NCBI GenBank assembly: GCA_050084985.1
Contig: JBITNC010000001.1
Location: forward strand, 31,000,001-31,064,000
Direction of reading: 5' to 3'
Origin: Nageia nagi
Taxonomy: Eukaryota; Pinophyta
DNA length: 64,000 nt
Made by a program: the position numbers and the translations under genes. Within the stretch, counting starts at the first letter, position 1. Every line of letters begins with the position of its first letter. Shown here in pieces: positions 10,496-22,133 of the stretch. The notes beneath the pieces were generated by a model. The model was not told the origin of the DNA. It made no database searches and saw only the letters and a program-made list of their open reading frames with translations.

Positions 10496-13400
10496 CTAAA
10501 CCTTACTCCAGTCTGCAGGGATCTTAGAAAAATCCTTTAGCCTTGCATGGGCTAAAGCTGTAGTGTTCAAAATTTCATAAGACACATGAGCATATTTTCT
10601 CAACAATTGCTGAATGTGAAAGCTATCGTCTACCAAAGAATCAAAGAATTTTATCAAATTGGTTTCATCAAATGAAACTAGGAGCATATCAATGTCATTA
10701 GTGCTTTCAATCCTACTCTGTAGACCACTCAAAAACTTAGCTTTAGGGATAAGTGAGCCATCACTTCTCCATAACTCTGGGACTCTAGATGCATTTAATC
10801 CCTGAATCTCTGACTTCATGCTTTCCATTTCTTATGTCCAGCGTGGGATATTACTCTTGATCTCCTGATAAACCCATTTCCCCTCACTGGGTAGTTAATT
10901 GCTGACATGAGCTCCACTCGATCATCGACATTATAAGCCTATAGCTTTTCATTCAAGAGGCTATTCAGCATCTTATTTACTTGCTTGGCCTATTCTAAGA
11001 TGGGATTCAAAATATTCTTACATCTGGTGACTCAACCTCGAGCCTTTTGAGCTCTGATAAACATGATTCTACATGGTCTCTCAGATGAATCAAATCTTTG
11101 ATTTCCTGTGCCCTCAACTCCCAAAATCATTTCTTTATATTTAACAAAAAGGATTTGTCTACCTTATTTACATTCATACTTGATTGGAGTTGTGCTATGT
11201 TGGCATTCAAACCGCCAATCTCCGCTACTCTGGCTGCTATCTCAGCATCTCTCTGAGATATGATGGCATCTTTCTGGCTCAAAGTGTCTACTGTAGGGGC
11301 CATCGCTAAACTAGCCTTCAAAATTGATATATTATTTTTAGTAGCTTTCAATTTTAATTTTTGAGTGTCTAACTACTGCTTCATAGCTTCATGGGCCTTT
11401 TGCAGCTTATTATACTTGACCTCCAATTTTGTCAGCTCTGATATGTTGAGGTCTACTACAGTTTCCAAGAGCTCATTTTTATCACTCTGGGATATGCTTC
11501 ATGTGTTAATTTTTACCCGAGTGTTCATAAAGGAGAGATCACTTTGCCCTTCTTGGGGTTCTTGGGCAATAGCCATTTCAAGCACCTTATGCTTTGGATC
11601 CATTGAAGTCCGGAGCCTTACCAAATTATCCGAAACTGGGAGCTTCTTGACCTACTTCTGCATCCATGGATCTCATCCCTATTTCATCTGTTGGTACTAC
11701 TACATGATGCCATCCATAGATACTTATTGCCTGAATATCATAATGAATGGAGATCTAATGCTCAATTCCTGAGAGGAGGAGGCCATGATCTACTGTGCTG
11801 GTGTCACAGGGCTAGCTTGACTAGGCCCGGGGACACTACTACCGGATGGATCCATAGTAGGAAGAGCTGGAATGGAGGGAGGAGAGGATGATGGAGGTGG
11901 AGATGGCGAAGGTGATGATAGTATTGTATTGATGCTAATGATGGGGGGAACTTGTGTGCTGGATGTGAGGGAAGGGAGCTTTGCCATTGAATAGGCAGTG
12001 GTGGTGTTATGAGAGATTGGATGGGTGAAGTTGGAATGGCTGCTAGAATTTGCAGAAGTGAACTTGGAATGGAAATGGATGTGGTAGGAATAGACAGAGT
12101 AGGAGTAAGAGAAACAGGGGAAGAGGGAGTAGAGAGCATACCTAATGGAGTAGGGCTCCTTCTTCTTCTCTTTAGCAATGGTGGGAGCGGTGCCATCTCC
12201 TTTTGGACTTTCCTTTTAACAGTATACACCTTCCTGGGCCTCTTAGCTGCTATTTTCATGGAAACCTCCCTGGTTCCTACCTTGGGTCACTCCTCCTGAG
12301 CTAATGCTTGGGACATTGCAGGTCCCTGTCTCCCTCCTCATCACTATCATTCGAACCTTTGCTTGCAGGGATGTCTGTAGGATGTTCTATTCTCCACATC
12401 TCCTCAAATTTCTCATCTAAATTAGAATCTAGAGGGGTATTCTGATTTCCAGACTCAATCTGGTACTGGGTGAAGGCAGCTATTTTTTCTTCACTCCATC
12501 TCTGATCTCTTAAGGTTTTTAAATACTTTTTGAAGATGGAGTCTGTTCTTGGGTCAAAATTTATCTTTTTGTTGTAAAAACTCAACCACAGTGGTAATAA
12601 ATCTTTAGTAATCAAGGTAGTGGGCATTACCTTATCTTCATGTTTCGGGTTTCACCATTTAAGTAGCTCTGACCTGGATTCAGCTCTGAAACTCAGGGGG
12701 TTGGGTTGGCCCCTCAACCTCTTGCCAAAGATATCCTCCGGATCATATAGCAAATACTGACTAAGTTCTTTCAATTTTAAATTCAATAATTTACCTTTTA
12801 ATTGTTCATTTGCTCCCCTACTTTGAAGCACCAAGTCATGCACTTTATGAGGAAGGGCATAAACTATCCTCTTCTTTGCTGCAGCTCCATATTTAGAATC
12901 TATATAATCCATTTATCTGGCGTATTCCATGCTAAAAAACCCAATCCATTACATGGATCGATAGTAAGAAAGGAGCCCTAGAAAACCCATAAAGCCTGAT
13001 GAAAGTCCCCTCCTCTGTGAAGAACCAGTCCCTAGTCTCTCCATGTGGCATCCGGAGGTAAAGCTTAGAAGCTGTTGATAATCTTGGAACTACAAGGGTA
13101 AATAAACTCATTGCAGGAACCAAAAAGCTTTCTACAAAGAAGTAATAATCTGCTGAATACCTCACCTCCTCAGTCCATTGGTCCACTGGCTTCTGAGACC
13201 CTCTTTCATCAGTCTGAACCAAGGTTAAATTCTTGAAAACATCAGCATTCTGATGAATCATCATCCAAATAATGTGTGACACATACAAAAAATGAAATCC
13301 CTCACTAATCTTTTCTAACTGTTCAGATATTCCATCTGAAAGTGCAATGGCCTAGTCATACATTGTAGGAGAGTTTGGATGGGAAATATGGTATGCAATA

Positions 13401-13963
13401 GCTAATTTTGATGGCGAGACATACCTATCTATCTCTTCGCCCGTTGCTATGGCCAACATGGATAATAATAATTGTAGATGTGCAGAAAACTTGGAGAGCG
13501 AGAGCTTAGAATTGGGGAACTCCATAAACTTTATAATCCTAGCTGCATTTTTATTTAGCCAGGCCATGATATTTGCTCTCAGATTGGAATTGGGGGTCAT
13601 ATACCAATCAATGTGCACAAGGGAATGCATAGGGGAGGGTGGATTAAAAGCTTTTGCTATTGAAATGGAATCCAAATTTAAGATAGTTCTACCTTGCAAG
13701 TCTCTGACTATCCTGGTTGCAGGATCAAATGCCCCCTTTATAAACTCTATCAACTCAGGAGTAGGAAAGCATCTATGGGGGATGAAATACATGAGACCCG
13801 ACCCCATTGGTGAATGTGCTATATGATTAAAACTGAAGTTTGGGCACTTACCTTCAGCTATGCCCTTGGGGTTCTTATTTCAAGCTGTAATTTCAGTATC
13901 CCACAATAACTCCATAGAGTCCATTATTTTCCTTGCTATCTTCACCGATGATCCTGAGCTCAT
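10496..13963 (-). pseudogene. Third ORF of element B, downstream of integrase (unrecognised family)
   Basis: About 1150 codons from an ATG at 13963 (MSSGSSVKIARKIMDSMELL). The frame has a TGA at codon 28 and further stops near 13350 and 12650. It has frameshifts near 12935 (a T-run on this strand) and 12315, and more decay after 11800. Visible parts: an N-terminal globular region (GLMYFIPHRCFPTPELIEF, LDSISIAKAF); a second region (FIRLYGFSRAPFLL); a basic NLS-like segment near 12259-12160 (KRPRKVYTVKRK, KRRRR); a proline/serine-rich stretch (about 12150-11790); a coiled-coil stretch (11351-11127, with repeats like DAIISQRDAEIAARVAEI); and a C-terminal piece (10828-10496). No transmembrane segment or signal peptide is seen, so an envelope-like role is unlikely. 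The same blocks occur at 51742-55440. Function unknown; a nucleic-acid or nuclear role is a guess from the basic segment. Confidence 0.75.
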
Positions 13964-14090
13964 TTCTATTTGCTTGTGCTGTGCTTATCAACTCTTCTTA
14001 TCTCACTTCTACACCCCTAACCAACACTTTTCTTTACTCAGATTCTTCTGCTATATTCCATGGCTCCTGGCAATGCATAGTAGATACTAG

Positions 14091-14447
14091 TTTCGTAAAT
14101 TTGTAAGCGAATACTTCTTATGAATTCTGGAATTTAGGTATTTTGGTGAGTAGTGCTCTTGGTCCTTTTATAACTCCTTTCATTGATTGATGCACAATCT
14201 CTTGGAACATGCATAATATCCTCTCGGATTGTAGCATTAATAATCGATTTGATATTATGCACTCTTTTTGGGAACTCTGAGATTTGATTTTCCATACCTT
14301 TTTGGAAACTTCAATTTACCGATGCAAAAGTACAACTACCACTAAGTTACTAATAAATAACTGACAACCATAACGACAACTTGAAATAGATGCAAATGGC
14401 ACACTATTTACAATATGTGTACAAAATCATATTTTTTTCAAAAATAA
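14091..14447 (-). other. Spacer between integrase and third ORF of element B
   Basis: No coding signal recognised. It could hold a splice acceptor or promoter for the third ORF, but nothing in the sequence shows this. Confidence 0.4.
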
Positions 14448-15437
14448 TCACTGTCCCGCGCTTGCGGTCTTATATCGCTTTAGGTGTTGTCCATTAACTG
14501 AAATCGACAATTTGCACCCATTTAATTTTGCCAGCTCAAAGGCATTTTTCCCAATGCATTTAGCTACTACATAGGGTCCGGACCACATGGATTCAAATTT
14601 TTTGTGTTTCCTCGGTTTAGCTCTATCCTCATCCCATTTCAATACTAAATCTCCTTCTTTGAAAGTATCTGGAGTTGATTTTCGACCATCAAACCATCTT
14701 TTTACTATTTCATTTCTTCTTCGGAGGTCTTGATATGATTGATTTTGGAGCTCTTCTAGAAGCAATAGTTCATTCATCTGAACCTTGAGAGATTCAAAAT
14801 CCTCACCATATTCCTACAAAACTTTTAAAACTGGAAGCTCAAAATGACTTGGTAACACCGCCCTTTTACCGTATACCAATGTATATGGGCTGGTTTTAAT
14901 GGCTGACTTTACTATGATCCTATCTGCCCACAATGCCCAATTGAGCTTTTCATGCCAAGTCCAAGGATTATCCTCCACTATTCTTTTGAGAATTTGAATC
15001 AAATTTTTGTTTGTGGACTCAGCCAAACCATTACCCTGGGGGTAATAATTTGAGGAAGTTTTCCAGTAGATACCTAATCTCATAGCAAAATCAATAACCT
15101 CAGCTCCTATGAATGCCAAACCATTATCTGAAATTATCATTTGAGGAACACCATACCTGGTAATTAACTTTTCCACAAATTTCAAAATAGTCTTCTGATT
15201 TACCTCTTTTACGGCCTCTACTTCCACCCATCTGGTAAAAAAGTCTATAGTAGTAAGGATGAATTTGTGTTCGGAAGAGGAGTTTGGATTGATGACTCCG
15301 ATAAAATCTAGCCCCCACTGTTGGAAGGGTTCTTCTACTTGGATTGGTTCCAATAGTAATGTCGCATTTCTCTTTCTTCCCACATACCTCTGACACTTCT
15401 CACAATTTTGTGCCTTTTCAAAAGCCTCTTTGAACAT
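14448..15437 (-). pseudogene. Integrase of element B (core and C-terminal domain)
   Basis: One frame from 15437 to 14448 with a single TAG near 14814. The zinc domain end is visible (CEKCQRYVG). The catalytic triad is intact: WGLDFIG, then MIISDNGLAF, then GLAESTNKN. The C-terminal part carries KRWFDGRKS, GDLVLKWDEDRAKP and SGPYVVAK, the GPY/F module that helps DNA binding. A frameshift near 15450 separates it from upstream pol (15709-15460: the link region ending SRGHYFGYM). Length and motifs match plant Tat/Athila-type integrases. Despite the intact triad it cannot be made from this polyprotein because of upstream breaks. Confidence 0.9.
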
Positions 15438-15454
15438 AGTGGGCCAGTAATATC

Positions 15455-17095
15455 CGCCTGAATGATCTTACCCACTATCATGTATCCGAAGTAATGACCT
15501 CTAGACTCTCTGGAATGAAACTCTTCAATGAGCTTAGCTGACTTTGTCATTGGTACAAATTTTAGCAAAATGCCATCATGATTTCTCCTATAAAGTATCT
15601 GATCTATCTCTGTGTAATTTTGGGTGTGTATCTTGAATCGCCTTCTTTGGGATGCATTCATGTTTCCTGGCAGTTTTTTGGTCTCAAAATATTTGCTTAA
15701 TTGCTCCATCTAATCCTTTGTCCTATCTCCGGGTATGGATTCCAGGGTTTCTTGTTCAACAAAGCATACCATCTCTTTTTCCAGTATCGTAGGTTTTGCA
15801 AGTTGCTCGCAAAGTGCTCTTCCTTTTATGAGCTTGGTGGGCTAAATTTCCACATTATATTTTAGAATTTTTGAAATCCACCCGGGTCTTCCTTCTCCCA
15901 ATTCTCCCTGCATAACATAATACCTAACATCCAGGTGTATAGTTAGAATCAAAATCCTGCTCTAAGCAATGTAATGTTTTAACTTACCGAGTGCTTTCAC
16001 AATAGCTAAGACCTATTTTTCAATGAAAGTGTATTTTTCCTCACAACTGTTCATAGTTTGGCTGAAAAATGCGACTGGATATTCTCCATTTCTTTCATAC
16101 TTCTGGGTTAAAATGGCTGCAACACTAGTATCTGAACCATATGCATACAAATAAATTCTTTGCTAAAATCTAGATTTCTCAGTACAGGAGCTTTTGTAAT
16201 TGCTACCTTAATTTTCTGAAAAGCTTCTTTACCTTCCTCAGTCCATACAAAAGGAGTATCTTTTTTTAGCATCTGGGTGATAGGTTTGATAATGTTTGAG
16301 AAATCTTGAATAAATCTTCTGACAAAGTTAATCTGACCCAGAAAAGATTGCAGAGACTTCTTATTAGATGAGAGAGACAAGTCATTTATAGCTTTAACTC
16401 TATCCGGATCAATAGCCCATCCCTCTTTTGAAATGACATGGCCTAATAATTTACCCTCATCTACTGTGAAGATAGACTTCTTAGGATTTAGGATATACCA
16501 TACCTCTTACATTTGATGAAGGCTTGCTCCAGATGTTGAACATGCATGTTTCTGTCATGAGAGAAAATAGTAATATCATCAAGGTATACCAACAGACTCT
16601 TATTTACCAGTTCTCCAAATGCATAATCCATAACTCTCTGAAAGGTAGCCCCTGCATTGGATAGTCCAAACGGCATTCTCTAAAAAGCAAATGTGCCCCA
16701 TTTAGTTGTAAAAGCTATTTTGAACTGATCTTCATTCCGGACCCAAATTTGATTGTACCCAAAGAAACCATCTATCAAAGAGAACTTTTCGGCTCCAGCT
16801 ACAATATTTAGTATTTGTTCCATTGGAGGTAAGGGGTAATGATCCTTCAATGATACTCTATTCAAACCCCAGAAATCTACACACAACCTTATCTTGCCAT
16901 TTTTCTTCCGGACAGGCACAAGATTGGCTACCCAAGTGGAATGCTTGATGGGATAAATTATCCCAGCCTTATATAGTTTTAGCACCTCCTGCTTCATGGC
17001 AACTTCGATCTTGGGGTTTACTGGTCTTTATTTTTGTCTGACCGGTTTAGCATCATCTATCAACTCGATTGTATGCTGTATCACTAATTTATCAA
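15455..17095 (-). pseudogene. Reverse transcriptase and RNase H of element B
   Basis: RT is readable in one frame from about 17095. Visible are HTIELIDDAKPVRQK, then MKQEVLKLYKAGIIYP (16997), KIRLCVDFWGLNR, FSLIDGFFGYNQI, RMPFGLSNAGATFQR (16676) and catalytic YLDD at 16575-16586. A one-base loss near 16489 shifts the frame after YGIS. The thumb then reads FLGQINFVRRFIQDFSNI (about 16345). The ordinary gypsy RNase H follows: GSDTSVAAILTQKYE (about 16130), VAFFSQTMNSCEEKYT, then a decayed connection to integrase with a frame readable again at 15709-15460. This second RNase H is distinct from the one at 17523-17909. Confidence 0.9.
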
Positions 17096-17522
17096 AAACC
17101 TTTAAATCATCATAAGACCAAGCAATAACATCAACATATGTTTTGCATAACTATACAATTTCCTGAATCTATTCCAGAGTATTAGATATACCAATTTTTA
17201 ATGACTTACCCGAAAAAACTTCATGTTCTTTATAGTTATTCGGGTTTATATTCATACCCCTTCTTTTTACCTGGTCACTTTTGTCGAATAATCCTTTGAA
17301 TGGAATCAAATCTTTAGGGAGTTTATTGTTATTTAGCTGAATTATGTCTTGTTCCTAGAAAACTTTAGAGTCCTCTTCTCCTACTCCATGACATACCGCT
17401 TATTGTAGTAAAAACTGATTAATTTGAGCTTCATCTTGGAAAACTTGCCAAAAGGAATCATTATCCAGAATTGATGGCCTGAAAATGAGATGAACACCCT
17501 TTCTCCAGAACCAGTCATTTGT
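17096..17522 (-). pseudogene. Linker between the extra RNase H and RT (element B)
   Basis: In the same frame as both flanking domains. It reads VHLIFRPSILDNDSFWQVF, then several nonsense codons, then the block IAWSYDDLKVFD that normally sits just before the RT domain in Tat-like polyproteins. This shows the RNase H and RT were one continuous polyprotein. Confidence 0.65.
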
Positions 17523-17909
17523 GGGATCAAAACTGGCTCCCATTTGTGCTAATGCGTCAGCTTCTTAGTTGAATCTCCTTGGAATCGACTGAATATGCAA
17601 TGCTTCAAAATGCTCAAATAGATCCCAAACCTGATTCCTGTAGGCTTTCAAATAATGATGTTTGACTGAACATTTACCTGTCACTTGTTTCATGATCAAA
17701 TCTAAATCCCCTTTGATCTTTAGACACTAAATTTTCATTTTGATAGCTTGTTCTAGTCCCAGGAAAAGAGCTTCATATTTATCCATGTTATTTGAACATA
17801 ACCAGGTGAGTCTGAAAGAAAATCTATGCACCTTACCAATTGGGTTGGTCAGGATAATCCTGGCTTCGGATCCATTTTTGGATCTTGCCCCATCAAAAGA
17901 CATCTCCCA
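17523..17909 (-). pseudogene. Archaeal-type RNase H (aRNH) of element B, upstream of RT
   Basis: Second, plant-Tat-type RNase H that would degrade RNA in RNA:DNA hybrids. The start reads WEMSFDGARSKNGSEARIIL with the first Asp at 17892-17894. Next come FRLTWLCSNNMDKYEALFLG (catalytic Glu), KGDLDLIMKQV (Asp) and EADALAQMGASFDP (last Asp). The D-E-D-D set is therefore visible, broken by two nonsense codons. It is in frame with RT (16997) about 400 bases further on, so the order is protease-aRNH-RT. The solo LTR at 18014-19701 separates it from protease by insertion. A matching module in the same position lies at 39761-40150. Confidence 0.88.
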
Positions 17910-18008
17910 CATTTCATTTCTCTTGAAATATTCCCTTGTGAGTTCCAAGATGAAAGATTTTAGCTCTATTAAATAATAATTTCCAAACTCCACGTTGTAG
18001 ATGGTGTT

Positions 18009-18013
18009 GAGCA
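18009..18013. repeat. Target site duplication of nested solo LTR, left (GAGCA)
   Basis: GAGCA immediately before TGTTGGAC at 18014; identical to 19702-19706. Confidence 0.88.
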
Positions 18014-18694
18014 TGTTGGACTTCAAGTGACACTGAGAGGGGGGGGGGGGTGAATCAGTATATATAAAAATAATCAATTTAATAACGATAGATTAAAAAC
18101 CAGAGAAAACTAAGCAATCACACCAGCACATCACACAACACCAGATGTAACGAGGTTCACCAGATTGGCTACATCCCCGAACAAGACTGCTTGGACACCA
18201 ATCCAAATCCAGCCACAAAAGAGAGCTTACAAATTCACAGCACCGACTGTGAAGGGTAGCACCAACTACCACTCTGAGAATAGCAGCACCAACTGCTTGG
18301 AGCACCAACTCCAGCTCTCTCATTCACAGCACCAACTGTGAAGGGTAGCACCCACTACCACTTATCAAGCACCCACTTGATACAACATTCAAAAGGGAGA
18401 AAAGAATTCAGTTCTAGAAGACCCTCAATGGTCTAGCTCTAATGCTCACTTCATGCTCTTCAGATACTTCACTTTACACACAGCACTTGCTTTCACTCAC
18501 TTCTCTGCTCATCACATTCATGCAATTACCTGCGTTTTCATACTTTACTTTTCGCACTTCTCTTCACACACTCTGCACACACTTCGCACACACTTTACTC
18601 ACTTTACTCCCTTTTCGATTTTTTACACTTAAAAACCAATTCTTATCTCGTCATGTCTCATTACTTGCTTCACTTACTCCTTGAGCTGTAAACT

Positions 18695-18855
18695 CACACC
18701 TACCATTCTCCTCGAGCTATGTATTCATTACTTCCTGTCTCCTCGAGCTGTGCACTCATAACTTCTACTCTCCTTGAGCTGTGCACTCATAACTTCTACT
18801 CTCCTTGAGCTGTGCAATCTCAACTACTGCTTTCCTCGAGCTGTGCAATCATAAC
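18695..18855. repeat. Short tandem array inside the solo LTR (about 36-45 bp units)
   Basis: Four to five copies of a unit built on CTCCTTGAGCTGTGCACTCA then TAACTTCTA, with a 36-bp spacing in the middle copies. Part of the U3-like repeats of this LTR. Confidence 0.8.
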
Positions 18856-19204
18856 TTCTTGCCATTTCCACACTGTTCACACTGCAACTCTCTGCTGCTT
18901 TTCTTTTTTCCATTTTTCACATTATTCCTGTGCTTAACCGTTACACATCAAGAACCCTCCTAGAAACTGTTCCTGTCATTATACGTTATCAAAAGAATCC
19001 TTGTTTGTAACTGACGAGCGCCTCTATTTCTCAAACAGAGTTGTTTTGACAAGTATACCTCTTTCTTCATGAATTTCAGCTAATTCCGGATTCTTTTATT
19101 CTTCACTATGGTGTTTCTTACGATTCCGGATCCTTTGTGTTCTTCAATAGCTTTTCTGATAATTCCGGACTCTTTTCCTCGCTTACCGGATGTTTCCTGT
19201 ATAC

Positions 19205-19650
19205 ATTGTGATGTCATCATCTTTCAGACTCCGGAAATAGAGTAAAACGCTCCTCGCATGATGTCATCATTTCCGGACTTTTATCTTCAGACGTGTATCT
19301 CCGAATTTTTATCTCCGGACGTTTATCTCCGGATCTTTACCTCCGAACGTGTATCTCCGGACCTTGACCTCCGGACTTTTATCTCCAGACCTTGACCTCC
19401 GGACTTTTGTCTCCGGACCTTTATCTCCGGACTTTTGTCTCCGGACCTTTGAACACTTGCACCATGATGTCATCACTTCCGGACCCCGGTTCTAAGTGAA
19501 AGCCCGAAATCGCTGACGTCATCTCGGTCAATCCTTCGAAACCCGACCAATCACACTTCTCTTCCGGAACTTAGTTAAACTTCCGGAACCCGATCAAACA
19601 GTCTCTCTTCACTTCCGGAACTTAGTTAATCCTCCGGAACCCGATCAATA
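19205..19650. repeat. CCGG-rich repeat cluster inside the solo LTR
   Basis: Some twenty copies of CTCCGGAC or TTCCGGAAC at irregular 12-40 bp spacing. Each unit carries CCGG, giving an island of CG in otherwise CG-poor DNA. Confidence 0.85.
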
Positions 19651-19701
19651 TCTTATTGACAACAATTACAATCACACTTCTCAGTCACACATACTTCAAC
19701 A

Positions 19702-19706
19702 GAGCA
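19702..19706. repeat. Target site duplication of nested solo LTR, right (GAGCA)
   Basis: GAGCA directly after the solo LTR; identical to 18009-18013. Confidence 0.88.
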
Positions 19707-20445
19707 TACTCATACTACAAGGGTCTTTGGTTTGCAGCTCTTCCAGCAATTCATCTGATTCTTCCAATTCACCAAAGTTTGTGTAAACGTCCTCCTTTTT
19801 CTCTACATGAAACTCAGAAATTTCCTCATTATTTAGTCTTACCCTCTTATTCCCACAAGGGATCAAATAATGGGTGTAATCCATTGCTAGATAACCCCTT
19901 ATCTTAGCTATAAACTCTCTAGACAGACATAGCCTGAACAAAGGGGGCAGCTCAACAACTACAATTTCCTAAATAATAATTATAGAGGGACACTTATGTA
20001 TTTTTAGGACTACATCCTTGATTACTCCTACTATTTTGATAGGTGTGGAATCCAGTTGTAATACTCCGGTGGATGTTCTTATCATAGGCAACCCCATTAC
20101 ATCGCACACTGCTTTAGGCATCACAGTAGTAGCTGCCCTAGAATCAACCAAACAATTATGGAGTACATATCCCTCAATTTCCAAAGTCATGTAAAAAGCT
20201 GGAGGTTTGTTCTTTCCCATCCTCGAATATTTCAATGTTTCAAAAAGATTAAACACTCTTTCCATTCCTTCATTCAATGCTATAAGAGATGTTTTCAGTA
20301 AATCAATTTATCTAAGAATTTTTAGAGCTTCAAACAAGGACACTCTCGCTGGAGTTCTCTTTAGCTCTGCCATAATGTTGAACTCTGGGATAGCTAGAGG
20401 TTCACCAATTTTGTTTCTGAATCTGTCAGTAAATTTTTCCTAAAG
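19707..20445 (-). pseudogene. Aspartic protease of element B
   Basis: Same frame as gag (22014) with only nonsense codons between. It reads PPAFYMTLEIEGYVLHNCLV and then DSRAATTVMPKAVCDVMGLP at about 20130-20070. The family active site is D-S/T-G-A, and here the Gly is Arg, so it is inactive. Flap and C-terminal parts follow (GVLQLDSTPIKIVGVIKDVV, REFIAKIRGYLAMDY). The protein ends at the solo LTR insertion, which split it from the extra RNase H. Confidence 0.82.
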
Positions 20446-22014
20446 CTATAGAGTATCATCTTTTCTCTGGTGCTTGGTAAGTGAAGGGAACCTTAACCTC
20501 CAGAGATTTTGATCACTGGCTTTGGGCATTAGTTTGGTTTCTAGAAATGGGAATTTTTGGGAAACTGTTTCCTTCTTTGGGACCTTTTCCTTAGAATCAG
20601 GAACTGCATCTTGCCTTTTAGGAAACACTGCTCTGGAACTCTTTTGGGGTTCAACTTTTCTTTCTAGAATGCTAGAGACTAGGGGACTTTTTCCTGATCT
20701 TATTTCCACAGCAAAAAATCCTATATCTACCAGTGCAAAATTCATCAGGTTCACATTTTGGTTCACATAATTAGCTACACTGGGCGGAGGAATACCCCCA
20801 CTTCTTGATAGATACTCTTGGTACTGATAAATAGGGCATGTGGTTTGTTTATGAGCATCATTGCAGGCCAAACAAAAACCAGAGGCTTACTTGAAAGAGA
20901 AAGCTTGGCTTACATCTTCATTCAACACATGCTGAGCTTTTTCTACAATAGGATAAGGATATCTTCTTGCATTGTTTTGTCTTCTTAGAATGGTAATCTA
21001 GTTTGCCATATTTCTACACAAGTTTTGGAGTTCCTGAATCTTCATCGATGAAGCTACCCCTTGATTCATATTAGGTTGATAAGGGGCTGGTAAAGCCAAG
21101 GGAGCTCTAGGGACTGGCAAGGTTGATGGCCACTGTTGAACAGGGGTGGGGATGCTGGTTAGTGGTGGAGCCAAACTAATTGCTTGAGGTCTCAAAATTT
21201 GCTGTTGAGAAGTTACTGGAAAATAAGGCATTGGCATGTGACTTGGCAATTTTCCAACTGCAATGAGATAGGATTCAGCATATACTACTTGTCTATAGAC
21301 CTCCAAGAAAGTATTTACTCTAGAATTTTGGATTTGTAGAGAGAGATCCAGAGGAAAGGCTCTCAGGTAATACATTAAGGCTTGAAATTGCTAAGGCCTA
21401 ACTGGCATTGGGACTCTCATCCAAGTTTTTTGGAATCTAATATTGAAATCAGAGATATTTTCTTGCTCATATCTTTTGATTGAAGTGAGCTATGTTAACA
21501 AAGAAAAAGGATCTCCTAATTCATTAAATTCCAAGATAAAGGGCTCTGCCAGTTGAGCCCAAGTGGTTATAGATCCATTAGGAAGGCCCCTGTACCAATC
21601 TAGGACCTTTCCCTTGAAAGACTGAGCCAGTAATCTCACCATGACATCTTCATGCTGGATATTGTGAATCTTAGCTAGGCCAACTACATCAACACAATGC
21701 TCATAAGCTATTTTCTCTGAAGTCGTATCAAACTCTGGAAGGGTTTTGAAAACATTTTTTGGGATGTCATGCAACATCACCAGGGCTATTTGTACCCCAT
21801 TGTCCCATTCTGGATAAATATTCTAAGCTAGATTAGCCATTTTAGGAGAGGTATTTCTAGTGTGAAGATTGGATGATTCTGGCTTGATAAAGGATTTTAG
21901 GGAGCTGATACTATTCAGAGACTTAGACTTGATCAGGGTCTTTCTCTTAGGAGTATCTAACGTTCCAAAATTTGGTGCTTCTTTTGCTGCTCTAGTTTTA
22001 GATCTTGTCCACAT
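20446..22014 (-). pseudogene. Gag of element B
   Basis: Starts MWTRSKTRAAKE at 22014, 150 bases inside the 5' LTR. One frame of about 520 codons with about five stops and no frameshift. The capsid domain is recognisable (VRLLAQSFKGKVLDWYRGLP, TTWAQLAEPFILEFN, about 21660-21520). A proline-rich region follows (about 21230-21060). The zinc knuckle at 20836-20874 is CLACNDAHKQTTC, spacing CX2CX3HX4C, one residue shorter than the usual CX2CX4HX4C. A lysine-rich, Ser/Pro segment leads to the protease. Confidence 0.88.
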
Positions 22015-22133
22015 AAACTCTAGGTTGTAAAAGAAAATGAGAGGTTCAAAAGCACATATGATATTTACAAATAATCTGCTTTAATACATACCATAGATAG
22101 TGCTTCAGCAAAGTCACCAATAAGTTTCTTCAT

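Larger units (their letters stand above)
18014..19701 (-). mobile_element. Solo LTR nested in element B
   Basis: 1688 bp from TGTTGGACTTC to ACTTCAACA, with perfect 5-bp duplications GAGCA on both sides and no interior domain. It is a single LTR left by recombination between two LTRs. The minus orientation is preferred because the C-run near its end (complement of 11 Gs at 18039-18049, flanked by a TGAATCA-type block) usually sits near the 3' end of such plant LTRs. It keeps many CCGG and CG sites (19060-19650), including a dense array of CTCCGGA units, unlike the CG-poor host. It is therefore younger or less decayed. It is not the same family as the host LTR. The array of repeated TTGAGCTGTGCA units (18695-18850) is inside it. 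Confidence 0.85.

Noticed and set aside
11365-12299. Several open frames on the + strand opposite the third ORF of element B
   Set aside because: Opposite to Pro/Ser-rich and coiled-coil coding text; composition explains them.
13449-13826. 125-codon open frame on the + strand
   Set aside because: Complement of the third ORF of element B, which has homologous text in element E; a shadow frame.
10496-13963. Interpretation of the third ORF as an envelope gene
   Set aside because: No signal peptide or transmembrane segment visible; basic and coiled-coil content suggests another role.
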